Source: Massilia sp. NR 4-1 (lineage in GTDB: Bacteria; Pseudomonadota; Gammaproteobacteria; Burkholderiales; Burkholderiaceae_D). Taken from it: a DNA stretch of 64,000 bases. Under the pieces are notes generated by a model. It worked only from the letters and a program-made list of their open reading frames with translations, had not been told where the DNA came from and did no database searches. The DNA lies in NCBI RefSeq assembly GCF_001191005.1, contig NZ_CP012201.1, positions 4,836,001-4,900,000 of the forward strand, read 5' to 3'. The position numbers were made by a program, and so were the translations under genes. This document shows, in pieces, positions 1 to 8,637 of the stretch; positions within the stretch are counted from its first letter, which is position 1, and the number at the start of each line of letters is the position of its first letter.

Positions 1-102
1 TTCTACCGCACCGTGAGTGGGCCGATTGCCTGCACCGACGCCGCTTTTGGCGATCCCGCCTTCGGCATCGGGAAGGCCTGCTTCGTCGGCCCGGCGCTGT
101 AA
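1..102 (+). CDS. C-terminal fragment of an unrecognised protein
   Basis: Reading frame 1 is open from the window edge to a TAA at 100-102 and encodes 33 residues ending FVGPAL. The upstream part lies outside the window, so neither start nor family can be judged. The two cysteines and the Gly/Ala-rich composition are compatible with an exported protein tail, but that is only an impression. A strong intrinsic terminator follows 40 nt later, which supports this being the true end of a transcribed gene. Confidence 0.6.
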   Translation, partial: FYRTVSGPIACTDAAFGDPAFGIGKACFVGPAL

Positions 103-139
103 ATATGGGAGGCGTCCGCTAGCGATGCCATAGCATCTG

Positions 140-179
140 AAAAATCCGCAGCGGCCGGCCGGCGCTGCGGATTTTTTTT
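140..179. terminator. Intrinsic terminator between convergent genes
   Basis: An 11-bp stem AAATCCGCAGC / GCTGCGGATTT encloses a GC-rich loop and is followed by a run of T. It lies between the plus-strand gene ending at 102 and the minus-strand gene ending at 184. The A-run on the left side means it can serve both directions. Confidence 0.85.
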
Positions 180-183
180 CGCG

Positions 184-2787
184 TCAGGAAACCAGGTCGC
201 TGGCGGCCATGGTGGCCGCCGTTTCGCCAGGCTGCAGCACGTAGGCCTGGCTTCCGGAAGGCAGCGCCAGATCGCCTTTGAGCAAGGCGGCGAAGACGGG
301 CGCGGCGCCGCCATCGTGCGTGGATGCGGCCGCAGGCACGCCATCGCCTGCCCGCAACCGCGCCAGGAAGTCCGCGCTGGATTCGCCTGCAAGCCGCGTG
401 ATGACGCAATCTTCGCCGCCGCGCAGCCTGACCCGCTGGCCGCGCGCGGCAGCATGCAGCAGGGCCAGTTCATACATCGATGGCCGCACGCCGCTGGCGA
501 AATACGCCATCAGCGCCGGACAGATCGCCGTGATGGCCGCATTCGAGGAATCGGCGTTGTTGAATTCGAACTCGCCTTTAGAATAGACGTCGAGCCAGTG
601 CAGGCGCTGCTGCTCCAGATCGAGTACCAGCGGCAGGAAAATGCCGTTCTCGCCCTGCAGGTCGAATTTCAGCTGCACCGTGCGCGGATCGAAGTGCGCG
701 CCATGCTTGTCGTCGCGCAGCATCAGGCCGGCGAAGGCATGCTCCAGCTCTTCAAACGGCATGCCGCCATAATTGTTGACCACGGCGACGGCGTAGCGGA
801 TGCCTTCCTGGTGCGCCTGGCCGCAGTCGATATCGACAAACTCAGTCGCCCCGTCCGGATGCCGCGCGCTGCGCAGGTCGCCCGCGCTGCTGGCAATGAG
901 AGCGCCGTCCCTGCCGGTCAGCTTCAGCTGGTAGTAGGAGCAGACGCCGATATACGTCCAGGCCTCATCGTAAAAGGCGACCGACAGATCAAGGTCGGTG
1001 GTGCGGCCGCCGCGTTCCGGCTCGCACCAATGCAGAAACAGGCGCAGCGTTTTCGGGAATTCGAGATCGATATCGATGGCCGAACCGCGCGGCAACTGGA
1101 TCGCCGAACGGCTGGCCGTTCTTTCGTTGAACGGCGCCATGACCGCATCCAGCGTTTTGTCGATGATGAAATCGTGGTAATGCTCCTTTTGCGCGAAGCG
1201 GCGCAGCAGTTCGCCCTCCACCAGCGCCAAGGCGCGGCCGATGGCGGCCGGCGCCAGGACGGGCCGCTGGTCCGGTCCGAACACGCCCATGGCCGCTTTG
1301 CCCTTGGGCCAGTAGACGCGCGTGGCCGCCGGTGCGCCGCGGGTCGGCAGCAGCGCCGCCAGCGTCAGCAGCACAGGCGTCGCAAAGCGCTCCACCAGGC
1401 GGGCGAAGGTGGTCAGCAGCTGCTCTTCCGCACCGGCATCGCCGCCGGCGATGCGCAGGGCATGGTCGAAGCGGCGCGCCAGTTCGCCGGGGCGTTGCGA
1501 CAACAGGCGCAGCATGCCGCTGCTGTCTTTTTGCAGGGCGCTTTGCTCCAGGCGCGCGTAGTAGCTGCGGAAATGCGGCGCAGGCGTGCCGTCAGGCGCC
1601 TTCTTGCGCACGATGGCGAACGAGTGCGCCACGCCGGGATAGCGCTTCTGGTATTCGTGCGGATGCAGGAATTCTCCCAGCCATACCCAATAGGAGCGAT
1701 GGCGCAGCATGTCTTCCGTGCGCGATTCGGGGGACAGGCTTTCCAGATGGGCGAGCAGGGCGCGCCGCAGCGGGCGGCCAAGCTTGCCCAGCTTGAAGCG
1801 CTTGACCTGCTGTGCCACCGGCATGGTCGGGCGCTGCAGCCAGTAGGAGCCTGCGGTGAAGAAGGCCTGGTACTTGGCTATCTTGCGCAGCGCTGCGGTA
1901 TCTCTTTCGTGGAAAATCGTCTGGCCCTGCAGCGCGGGGTCCGCGCCGGAATAGGCCGCCAGCAGGCGCAGGATATCGGTGGCGCTATTGAAGTAGGGCG
2001 CGGCGGCGGCCATCACGGCATCGGGCGCGAGATGCCGCAGCAGGCTGCCGAACAGCAGGGCCACGTTTTCGCGCACCGGAATGGCGGACGGCACCCAGTC
2101 CAGAATGGCGGCGCCGCGTTCGCGTATCAAGGCCTGGAAATCATCCTTGTCCACAGGCGACAAGGCTTGCTTGCGCTCGCAGAAGGAGACGAAGAGCGCC
2201 TGCGCGCTGGTTTCGAGTGACCCGCCCAGCGTCAGCAGCTTGAGTGGCGTGGCCACCGCCTGCGGCGCCGTGGCGCGCGCCGGGGCGGGCAGGAAGAAGG
2301 GCGAGCCGGGATCGACCTGCCGCTCGCATACCGGACAGGCCGAGTAATTGCTGCCGTCGAAACAGGCGCTGCACACCACATGGCGGCAAGGGTTCAGCAC
2401 ATGCGTGGTATGCGTCTGGCCGCAATGCAGGCAGGCTTGTCCCTCGGCTTGCATGAAGTGGCTCAGCACCTTGCGGCACCACAGGTCGAAGGTATTGTCC
2501 GGCACGTCCTCGGGGAAGCGGCGGAACAGGGGCTGGTGGCGGCGCTGGCCGCCGAACGCGGTCAGCAGCGTGGCCAGTATGTCCTGCTGCAAGGCGCCCA
2601 GTTGCGCCGCCGTGCCGGTGGCCAGACGCGCGCGCAGCTGCGTCGAGATGGCATAGCCGATCTGCGCCAGGTTGATTTCAAATGCTTCCAGATGCGAGTC
2701 TGGCAGCCGGCCGTTCCCCGCCGCGGCGAAGACCTGGGCCTGGCGTCGCAGCAGTATCGCTGCGCTGGCGGGAAAGCTTGCTTGCAT
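184..2787 (-). CDS. MXAN_6230/SCO0854-type RING-finger protein with TerD-like C-terminus
   Basis: An 867-residue protein. Residues about 119-154 carry a complete cross-brace metal pattern, C-x2-C-x11-C-x-H-x2-C-x2-C-x8-C-x2-C, with every ligand present, which is a RING-HC finger, rare in bacteria. The C-terminal third (about 560-780) has the layout of TerD-like beta-sandwiches, including TDLDLSVAFYDE and an FVDIDCGQAH segment followed by WLDVYSKG. The order RING then TerD-like matches what I recall as the MXAN_6230/SCO0854 family, whose biochemical role is not established. I chose the ATG at 2787 because AGGATGG precedes it; an in-frame ATG 20 codons upstream lacks a convincing site. Divergent from the propeptide/subtilase set. 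A ubiquitin-ligase-like activity would be speculation; metal-stabilised protein interaction is the safer reading. Confidence 0.75.
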   Translation of the reverse strand: MQASFPASAAILLRRQAQVFAAAGNGRLPDSHLEAFEINLAQIGYAISTQLRARLATGTAAQLGALQQDILATLLTAFGGQRRHQPLFRRFPEDVPDNTFDLWCRKVLSHFMQAEGQACLHCGQTHTTHVLNPCRHVVCSACFDGSNYSACPVCERQVDPGSPFFLPAPARATAPQAVATPLKLLTLGGSLETSAQALFVSFCERKQALSPVDKDDFQALIRERGAAILDWVPSAIPVRENVALLFGSLLRHLAPDAVMAAAAPYFNSATDILRLLAAYSGADPALQGQTIFHERDTAALRKIAKYQAFFTAGSYWLQRPTMPVAQQVKRFKLGKLGRPLRRALLAHLESLSPESRTEDMLRHRSYWVWLGEFLHPHEYQKRYPGVAHSFAIVRKKAPDGTPAPHFRSYYARLEQSALQKDSSGMLRLLSQRPGELARRFDHALRIAGGDAGAEEQLLTTFARLVERFATPVLLTLAALLPTRGAPAATRVYWPKGKAAMGVFGPDQRPVLAPAAIGRALALVEGELLRRFAQKEHYHDFIIDKTLDAVMAPFNERTASRSAIQLPRGSAIDIDLEFPKTLRLFLHWCEPERGGRTTDLDLSVAFYDEAWTYIGVCSYYQLKLTGRDGALIASSAGDLRSARHPDGATEFVDIDCGQAHQEGIRYAVAVVNNYGGMPFEELEHAFAGLMLRDDKHGAHFDPRTVQLKFDLQGENGIFLPLVLDLEQQRLHWLDVYSKGEFEFNNADSSNAAITAICPALMAYFASGVRPSMYELALLHAAARGQRVRLRGGEDCVITRLAGESSADFLARLRAGDGVPAAASTHDGGAAPVFAALLKGDLALPSGSQAYVLQPGETAATMAASDLVS

Positions 2788-3087
2788 GGGGCCATCCTGG
2801 CTGGACAAAAAGAAAAGCGGAGGATGGCATGGCCATCGTCCGCGCATGAGGTGAGAAGGAAAGCGGCCAGACTGAATTGGAGTAGAAGGAAGTCCGGCCT
2901 AAGCCTTCTCGCATGCAATCGTAACCCATCTTGCCCGCATCGCTCAAGCCGTTTTCATTTTTAGCAAGTGCTTTTATGTAGATGGGATGCCGACAATTTC
3001 GCGACAAACTCGGCGTCCTCGCATCCTATATTGGTTGGGCGCCTCCGTTCCAGACCAGGGGCGCGAAGCCACTAAAAAGGAAGAACT
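2788..3087. promoter_or_regulatory. Divergent intergenic region, 300 nt
   Basis: This separates the minus-strand RING protein from the plus-strand propeptide gene and must hold both promoters. Composition is more AT-rich around 2930-3000. No clear -35/-10 pair, repeat or riboswitch was recognised. An AAGGAAG ribosome binding site lies just before the ATG at 3088. Confidence 0.5.
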
Positions 3088-3360
3088 ATGCAGATCGTCG
3101 TGCAGCTCGCAGCAGGGACGGCGCGTCTTTTCCAGCAGCAGCGAAGGGACGAGGCGGCGGCAAGCGAGCTGGCGCAGGTGCTGGCCCAGTCGGGCCTGGC
3201 CCTGCAAGCGCTGCATCCGGGCAGCAGCGACCCTGTGCTTTCAGGCTTCTTCCACATCGATGTTCAGGATCAGGACAGCGCCGCGCGCGTGATCGAACGC
3301 CTCTTGCAGATAGGGGGCGTGCAGGCAGCGTACCTCAAGCCGCGCGACGAGGCGCCCTGA
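3088..3360 (+). CDS. Stand-alone peptidase propeptide (inhibitor I9-like)
   Basis: A 90-residue protein without signal peptide. Its second half, from SGFFHIDVQ to VQAAYLKPRDE, aligns by eye with residues about 105-140 of the following subtilase (LSVFYRVE ... VSAAYVKPPAE). That is the beta-alpha-beta-type propeptide that folds and inhibits S8 proteases. It is therefore probably a trans-acting propeptide, either chaperone or inhibitor, for the protease 36 nt downstream. RBS AAGGAAG gives a clear start. The two genes are closely spaced and probably co-transcribed. The family label rests on this internal similarity, not on a profile search. Confidence 0.65.
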   Translation: MQIVVQLAAGTARLFQQQRRDEAAASELAQVLAQSGLALQALHPGSSDPVLSGFFHIDVQDQDSAARVIERLLQIGGVQAAYLKPRDEAP

Positions 3361-3396
3361 AAGAAACCGCAGCAAGCAATCCAAGGAGGATGTGCG

Positions 3397-5187
3397 ATGC
3401 AAAAGAACCGTGTTTTTCCCGCCGGGCAGCGTTCTGCCGGGCAGCGGCCGGGCGATCCGCCCGGCGGCGACGGCGCTTTCCCGCCGGGACCGAGCAGCGA
3501 ATGGGAGTTGATCGTTGTGGCGGAGCCGGGCTATGGCCTGCGCTCCAAGCGCGATGGCGTCGAGTCGGCGTCGGGCGCCGACGTGGCGCCGCTGGCGCGT
3601 CTGCTGGAAGCGGAGCAGATCGTGCTGGAGCCGCTGTTCGGCAATGAGGACCGGCTGCGCCGCGAGAAGCAGGCGGCGCCGGCCGCCGATGGCGCCGAGC
3701 TGCCGGACCTGTCGGTGTTCTACCGCGTGGAAGCGGCGCCCGAGCGCATGGCGGAACTGGCCAGGCAGCTGGCGCAGCAGCCCATGGTCAGCGCCGCCTA
3801 TGTGAAGCCGCCCGCCGAGCTGGCGCATGCGGCGCGCGACGTGGAGTGGGAGGCACTGAATTCCATGACGCCCGACATCCAGGATGCGCCGCCCGTCACC
3901 GCCGACTTCACCAGCCGCCAGGGCTATCTGGATGCGGCGCCCGGCGGCATCGACGCGCGTTATGCCTGGACCCAGGGCGGCGGCGGCGGCAGCGGCGTGC
4001 GCGTCATCGATCTGGAATGGGGCTGGCGCTTCAGCCATGAAGATCTGATCCAGAACCAGGGCGGCATCGTCGGCGGCACCGGCTCCAGCGACACCAATCA
4101 CGGCACCGCCGTGCTGGGCGAGATCAGCGGCGATCGCAACGGCATCGGCATCACCGGCATCGCGCCGGAGGCCGTGATCAGCGCTGTGGCCTTCTCCATG
4201 CCGACGGCAACGGCCATCCGCGATGCGGCCGACCGCCTGCGCCCGGGCGACATCATGCTGCTGGAAATCCACCGGCCCGGCCCGCGCTACGCCTTCGCCG
4301 GACGCGCCGACCAGCTGGGCTATATCGCCGTCGAATGGTGGCCCGACGATTTCGCCGCCATCCGCTATGCCAGCAGCAAGGGCATCATCGTGGTGGAAGC
4401 GGCCGGCAACGGCGCCGAGAATCTGGACGACGGCTTGTACAACACGCGCCCCGCCGGCTTCCCCGCCACCTGGACCAATCCCTTCAACCGCGCCAATCCG
4501 CAGTGCGGTGCGGTGGTGGTGGGCGCGGGCGCGCCGCCGCCGGGCACGCACGGCAACGACCATGGGCCGGACCGCTCGCGCCTGGGCTTCTCCAACTTCG
4601 GCGCCTGCATCGACGCCCAGGGCTGGGGGCGCGAAGTGACCACCACCGGCTATGGCGACCTGCAGGGCGGCGCCAATGCGGACCTGTGGTACACCGACCG
4701 TTTCAGCGGCACCTCAAGCGCATCGCCCATCGTGGTGGGCGCGCTGGCCTGCACCCAGGGCGTGCTGCGCGCGCGTGGCCGCATTCCGCTGTCGCCGGCG
4801 CGGGCGCGCGATGTGCTGCGCAGCACCGGCTCGCCGCAGCAGGACGCGCCGGGCCGCCCGGCCAGCCAGCGCATCGGCAACCGTCCCAATCTGCGCCAGA
4901 TCCTGGCGGCCGTCACGGCGCCCGTTGCGCCCTGGGTCGGCGTGCAGTTCCGCGGCAATGTGCCGGCGGGCGCCAGCCGCCGCTGGTTCACCTATAACTG
5001 GCCGGCGCACTGGCATGTGCTGTGGACGGTGATCCCCACCACCGCCCATCCCGGCGCGCCGCAGATCAAGTGGCAGGTGCAGGTGGAACGCGCGTCGGAC
5101 GCCTACATCACTTATTGGATCACCATCACCAATGTCAGCTCCACGCCCTGCGATATCGAAGCGCGCTATGCGGTGCTGGGCTGGTAA
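3397..5187 (+). CDS. S8 family serine peptidase (subtilase) with propeptide and C-terminal beta domain
   Basis: A 596-residue protein. Residues about 35-145 form a propeptide-like region, and 175-500 the subtilisin domain. The catalytic triad is visible: D205 in VRVIDLEWGW, H235 in NHGTAVLGE and S440 in SGTSSASP, with the oxyanion Asn338 in EAAGNGAEN. The Asp motif is D-L-E-W-G rather than the common D-T/S-G. Residues 513-596 (VGVQFRGNVPAGASRRWFTY...) form a separate domain that reappears as a free protein in the next gene. No classical Sec signal peptide is seen, since the N-terminus is Gly/Pro-rich, so the export route is unclear. RBS AAGGAGG precedes the ATG. It is one of a tight cluster of four plus-strand genes. 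Confidence 0.9.
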   Translation: MQKNRVFPAGQRSAGQRPGDPPGGDGAFPPGPSSEWELIVVAEPGYGLRSKRDGVESASGADVAPLARLLEAEQIVLEPLFGNEDRLRREKQAAPAADGAELPDLSVFYRVEAAPERMAELARQLAQQPMVSAAYVKPPAELAHAARDVEWEALNSMTPDIQDAPPVTADFTSRQGYLDAAPGGIDARYAWTQGGGGGSGVRVIDLEWGWRFSHEDLIQNQGGIVGGTGSSDTNHGTAVLGEISGDRNGIGITGIAPEAVISAVAFSMPTATAIRDAADRLRPGDIMLLEIHRPGPRYAFAGRADQLGYIAVEWWPDDFAAIRYASSKGIIVVEAAGNGAENLDDGLYNTRPAGFPATWTNPFNRANPQCGAVVVGAGAPPPGTHGNDHGPDRSRLGFSNFGACIDAQGWGREVTTTGYGDLQGGANADLWYTDRFSGTSSASPIVVGALACTQGVLRARGRIPLSPARARDVLRSTGSPQQDAPGRPASQRIGNRPNLRQILAAVTAPVAPWVGVQFRGNVPAGASRRWFTYNWPAHWHVLWTVIPTTAHPGAPQIKWQVQVERASDAYITYWITITNVSSTPCDIEARYAVLGW

Positions 5188-5207
5188 ATCATCAAGGAGA
5201 ACAGATC

Positions 5208-5462
5208 ATGAGAGTTGGAGTGCAATTTACCGGTTCGGTCCCCGCAGGCGCCACCCGCCGCTGGTTTACGTTCAACTGGCCGCAGGGCTGGCATGTGGCG
5301 TGGAATGTGGTGTCCACGTCGCCGCGTCCCGGTTCCCCCCAGGTGGACTGGGATGTGGAGGTCGAACGGGCCGACGCCAATAACCTGACGTACTGGATCA
5401 GCGTGCGCAATGTCACGCCCGACCCGGTGAATATCGAAGCGCGTTACGCGGTGCTGAACTGA
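5208..5462 (+). CDS. Free-standing copy of the subtilase C-terminal domain
   Basis: An 84-residue protein, MRVGVQFTGSV..., nearly colinear with residues 513-596 of the upstream subtilase. Shared elements include GVQF-x-G-x-VPAGA, RRWFT, NWP and a common ending IEARYAVL. It starts 21 nt after the protease stop behind AAGGAGA. The repeated Trp and alternating pattern suggest a small beta-sandwich, possibly for binding or targeting. Function unknown. It probably arose by duplication of the protease C-terminal domain, or is a subunit whose domain was fused to the protease. Confidence 0.8.
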   Translation: MRVGVQFTGSVPAGATRRWFTFNWPQGWHVAWNVVSTSPRPGSPQVDWDVEVERADANNLTYWISVRNVTPDPVNIEARYAVLN

Positions 5463-5474
5463 AAGGGGGCGGAT

Positions 5475-5804
5475 ATGCGTATCGTGATTGAAACCGACGA
5501 GCAGTCCGGCGCTGCCGGCAGCCGCAGCGTGAGCCAGGCTACGGCGGACCCGTCTGCCGTCCAGAGTCCCGCCCGCGAGCCGGAACGCGGCGCGGCGGCC
5601 AGCGATGCCGGCCCGCCTTCGGCCCAGCTGTTGCAGGCGATCGGCGAGGCCGGCGCCTACCAGCCCGCGCACGGCGGCGCGCGCGATGGCGTCGATGGCG
5701 GCGGCCCGCCGCTGGAGCTGGTGCAGGCCTTGCGCCGTGTGCCGTCCGAGGCCGGCGCGCGGGCGCCGGAAGCGGGCGGCAACGGCGGCGGCGCGCCGCT
5801 CTAA
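5475..5804 (+). CDS. Small Ala/Gly/Pro-rich hypothetical protein
   Basis: A 109-residue protein starting MRIVIETDEQ, 12 nt after the preceding stop, with AAGGGGG-like RBS. Composition is dominated by Ala, Gly, Pro, Arg and Glu, so most of it is predicted disordered. Two short hydrophobic helices (AQLLQAIGEAG and LELVQALRRV) resemble each other. I do not recognise a family. Its place at the end of the protease set suggests co-transcription. GC-rich sequence opens several frames here, so the coding call is moderate. Confidence 0.5.
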   Translation: MRIVIETDEQSGAAGSRSVSQATADPSAVQSPAREPERGAAASDAGPPSAQLLQAIGEAGAYQPAHGGARDGVDGGGPPLELVQALRRVPSEAGARAPEAGGNGGGAPL

Positions 5805-5819
5805 GCCCGGGCCGCGGTG

Positions 5820-5847
5820 CAGGCTGGCGCGGCGCCGCGCCAGCCTG
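5820..5847. terminator. Perfect 28-nt palindrome between convergent genes
   Basis: Arms CAGGCTGGCGCGGC (5820-5833) and GCCGCGCCAGCCTG (5834-5847) are exact reverse complements without a loop. It lies between the plus gene ending at 5804 and the minus gene ending at 5853. There is no T-run, so it is at best a weak intrinsic terminator or a transcript-end hairpin. Confidence 0.5.
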
Positions 5848-5852
5848 TTGCC

Positions 5853-7058
5853 TTACAGCGGCTGGGAAGGCAGCACCCGCACCTGGCCGGCGCCCTGCGC
5901 GCTGCCGCCATTGCTCCACAGCTGGGCCCCGGTGACCACGCCTTGCGCCGTGTTGACCTGGGCTACCACGCTGGGCAACTGGGCGCCGGTGGAGGCTTCG
6001 CCGCTGCTGGCTTTCACCACCGTGGCCTGGCGCAAGGTATCGCCGCTGCGTGCACCGCTGCGCACTTCCGTATGGCTGCCGTTGCCGCCGCTGAAGCGGT
6101 TCAAGCCGTCGCAATTGAAGACATAGGAGGTCAGCGCGCTGCCGCTGCCCGGTTGCAGGCAGATCGAGTTATCGATCAGGGACATGCCGCCGGACGGCAC
6201 CAGCTGGATGCGTACCAGCTGGCCGGCGGTACGCAGGCGGCCCTGCTGTTTCGGCGGGGTGCCGCCGCTTTGCGCATGGTCCAGGCAGATCTCGATGCCG
6301 AAATCGATGGGTTTGCCGGCGCCATCATTGATATCGGCCAGGCGGAAGCTGGCGCCGCCCTCGGGCACGCCCAGCACGTCGGCCGGAATCACGCTGCGCG
6401 GATCGAGCGGGCGGATGGTGGCGTCGGTGTGCGCGGTGGCGCCGTTGAACAGGCGGATGAAATCGATATGCGATTTGTACTGCTTGCGCCCGATATAGTT
6501 GACCGCGCCATGCGTCGGCCCGCCGCGCTGGATCAGGGCGCAGTTATAGCATTCCGCCGTCTGCGTCGGATCGAGCAGGTAGCGGCCGTTGCTGGCCTTG
6601 GCGGCCGGGAAGGAGGCGCTCAGGACCGTGCCGAAGACAAAGACCCAGTGCTCGTATTTGGCATCGGCCACCAGGGCGCGCAGCTTGCCGAACAGGCCGG
6701 GCCAGGCGCCGTTATAGGGGGCGCTCAGGCCGAGCTCGGGGTGTGCCGCGCCATCCCAGCCGTTGAGCAGATCGTGCAGATAGGCGCCGCCGGTGCCGCG
6801 GTACAGGAATTCCGGGGCCATGAACACTTTCAGCGTGTTCTTGTCGTGGTCGCTGGCCGCTTCGGCCTTGGCGATGGCGTCGGCGGTGAAGGCCAGGCGG
6901 GCGTCGATATCGCGGCACTGGCCGAGCGCATCGGTGCGCTTGTCGTCGGTGTTGTCGTCGATGCCTTTGTACAGCTTGCCGGTGCCGCCGCTGGGGGCGA
7001 TGGCGGGGCCGGTATACAGTTCCCAGGACAGGAACTGCACTTTGGTGTAGTTGCTCAT
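5853..7058 (-). CDS. Carbon-nitrogen hydrolase (nitrilase-fold) family protein
   Basis: A 401-residue protein. The three catalytic residues of the nitrilase superfamily are recognisable: Glu83 in FMAPEFLYRG, Lys195 in GRKQYKSHIDF and Cys258 in FGIEICLDH, in the correct order and approximate spacing. The protein is longer than a typical 270-300-residue member, with an insertion before the Lys and a C-terminal extension ending VRVLPSQPL. Substrate unknown; amides, nitriles or N-acyl compounds are all possible. The start at 7058 has GAGGAG 7 nt upstream. It is the last gene of a minus-strand group with a GH19 enzyme and DUF2589 proteins. Confidence 0.8.
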   Translation of the reverse strand: MSNYTKVQFLSWELYTGPAIAPSGGTGKLYKGIDDNTDDKRTDALGQCRDIDARLAFTADAIAKAEAASDHDKNTLKVFMAPEFLYRGTGGAYLHDLLNGWDGAAHPELGLSAPYNGAWPGLFGKLRALVADAKYEHWVFVFGTVLSASFPAAKASNGRYLLDPTQTAECYNCALIQRGGPTHGAVNYIGRKQYKSHIDFIRLFNGATAHTDATIRPLDPRSVIPADVLGVPEGGASFRLADINDGAGKPIDFGIEICLDHAQSGGTPPKQQGRLRTAGQLVRIQLVPSGGMSLIDNSICLQPGSGSALTSYVFNCDGLNRFSGGNGSHTEVRSGARSGDTLRQATVVKASSGEASTGAQLPSVVAQVNTAQGVVTGAQLWSNGGSAQGAGQVRVLPSQPL

Positions 7059-7087
7059 AACAGAACTCCTCAAGAAAAGATCGGATG

Positions 7088-7741
7088 TCAGGGATGCAGG
7101 CCAAGGGCCAGGCGTGCGCGCGCCCAATACACCTGGCGCTCGGCCAGGCCGGTAATGCCGCCGTTGACGCGTTTGCTGATTTCCACGAAGTGCGGATCGT
7201 TGGGGGCGCCGTTGGTGCGGTCGGCCAGCTCGTTCAAGCCATGCGCCTGCCAGAACCAGGCGGCCGACAGCGTGGCGCCGTTTGGTTGCAGCAGCAGGTC
7301 GGGATCGCTGACCGCATCGATGCCGATGGCCTGGGAAAAGCGCGCATAGGTATCGCGGCCGGTCAGTTGCAGCAAGCCGCGGCCGCGATAGCGCCAGCCG
7401 TCGCCGCTGGCCTCGTCGCCATTGCCCATGCGGCCGGCATAGACCTTGTTGGCCAGCTTGGGCGGGTTGTGACTGAAGGCGCTGGCCGTGGCGTCGTCGG
7501 GGAAGCGCTGCGGCCAGACCTGGCGCAGGCGCTGGGCGGAGTAGCCCAGCGCCTCTTCCAGATGCTGGAATTCGGCCGATTCCAGCAGGACCTGGGCCAG
7601 AAACGCGGCCTGGCGCACTGCGCTGTCGATGGCGCAGGCTTGCATGCCGTGGTTGAGCGGTGCGACCCAGGCGGCGGCCCGGCTCTCGGCATCGGACATG
7701 CGCAGCATGCCGGCCAGCTGTTGCGGGGTAAGCGTGTTCAT
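7088..7741 (-). CDS. Glycoside hydrolase family 19 (chitinase/endolysin-like)
   Basis: A 217-residue single-domain protein. GH19 hallmarks: FLAQVLLESAEF with probable catalytic Glu54, LEEALGYSAQRL, and the WRYRGRGLLQLTGR segment typical of phage-type and secreted bacterial GH19 enzymes. It cleaves beta-1,4-linked GlcNAc in chitin or peptidoglycan. No signal peptide is visible, so export would need a non-Sec route, or it acts as a lysin-like effector. GGAG lies upstream of the ATG. The nitrilase-fold gene follows 29 nt downstream, so the two are probably in one transcript. Confidence 0.9.
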   Translation of the reverse strand: MNTLTPQQLAGMLRMSDAESRAAAWVAPLNHGMQACAIDSAVRQAAFLAQVLLESAEFQHLEEALGYSAQRLRQVWPQRFPDDATASAFSHNPPKLANKVYAGRMGNGDEASGDGWRYRGRGLLQLTGRDTYARFSQAIGIDAVSDPDLLLQPNGATLSAAWFWQAHGLNELADRTNGAPNDPHFVEISKRVNGGITGLAERQVYWARARLALGLHP

Positions 7742-7826
7742 GCGGTTGGCTCCGGGAGAAAGGGGCGGGGCCGCGCGAAATGGACCCAGGCTGCGGGTCC
7801 ACCTTCAGGCGGCCGGCTTCAGCCGT

Positions 7827-8477
7827 TTAAGAATGGGTCGGGGTGGTGCCCGCAGCCGGCGCCGGGGCGGCGCCGCCGTCGACCTTGGGCTGGATCGCCG
7901 TGTGCAGGATGTCGAGCACGCGCGCCAGGCCCTCGGGCATGCCGCTGTCCTCGGCCAGCACCTGGACGTGGTATTTCGCCGAGTTGTCCGAGCTGCGCGT
8001 GTTTTCCTTGTGGCTGGACACCGAGCCTTCCAGGTGCACCTTGACGCTGACCGGTCCCCAGCCCGCCTTGACGTCGGCCGCGAACTTGGCGTTCTTGTCC
8101 TCGGATTCCTTGGAGGCGAAGGAGGACTTCACTTCCATGTCGAAGGTGATGTCGACCTTGGTGATCGACAGGGCGGGGATCTTGACGATGGCCAGCAGCG
8201 GCACATCGAGGGCCACGGCCTGGTCGATCTGCTTGCCGGGATTGTTGGGATCGGCGACCGGGCGGGTGAAGGCGAAGTGGGCCAGACGGGTGGCGCCCAC
8301 GCCATTCTTGTCGGTGCTGCCCTCGGGCGGCGGCAGGAAGCCCACGTGCTTGATGAAGTCCGCCGTCGCCGTTGCCAGTTTGACCTGGGCGTCGCAGGCC
8401 GCGGTCAGCGGGCCGCCGATCAGATCGCCCATCGGCAGGCCCTTGAATTGCGACGCCATATCAATAATTTCAGCCAT
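7827..8477 (-). CDS. DUF2589 domain-containing protein
   Basis: A 216-residue protein. The N-terminus reads FKGLPMGDLIGGPLTAACDAQ..., the typical opening of DUF2589. It is followed by a beta-rich middle (VDITFDMEVKSS...) and a C-terminal stretch ending HTAIQPKVDGG and a low-complexity Ala/Pro tail. Function of the family is unknown. A second, diverged family member lies about 0.85 kb upstream in the same orientation. GGAG precedes the ATG. No signal peptide or membrane segment. Confidence 0.8.
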   Translation of the reverse strand: MAEIIDMASQFKGLPMGDLIGGPLTAACDAQVKLATATADFIKHVGFLPPPEGSTDKNGVGATRLAHFAFTRPVADPNNPGKQIDQAVALDVPLLAIVKIPALSITKVDITFDMEVKSSFASKESEDKNAKFAADVKAGWGPVSVKVHLEGSVSSHKENTRSSDNSAKYHVQVLAEDSGMPEGLARVLDILHTAIQPKVDGGAAPAPAAGTTPTHS

Positions 8478-8637
8478 TATCTACTCCTATTAAATAAAGC
8501 CCTTGCGGGCAAGGAATCCACAAATTAATGTGGAGCGTTATCGCGCATTGCTTTATTGCTGCGATGGCGATGGGGCTAGATTAGGCTTTTAAATATCCGA
8601 TTAAATGGCGGTTTCTGACGCGGTATTTATTCCAGGA

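Noticed and set aside
316..2220. Long plus-strand reading frame opposite the RING protein
   Set aside because: It is a GC-rich shadow frame; the minus-strand protein has clear zinc ligands and a family-like domain order.
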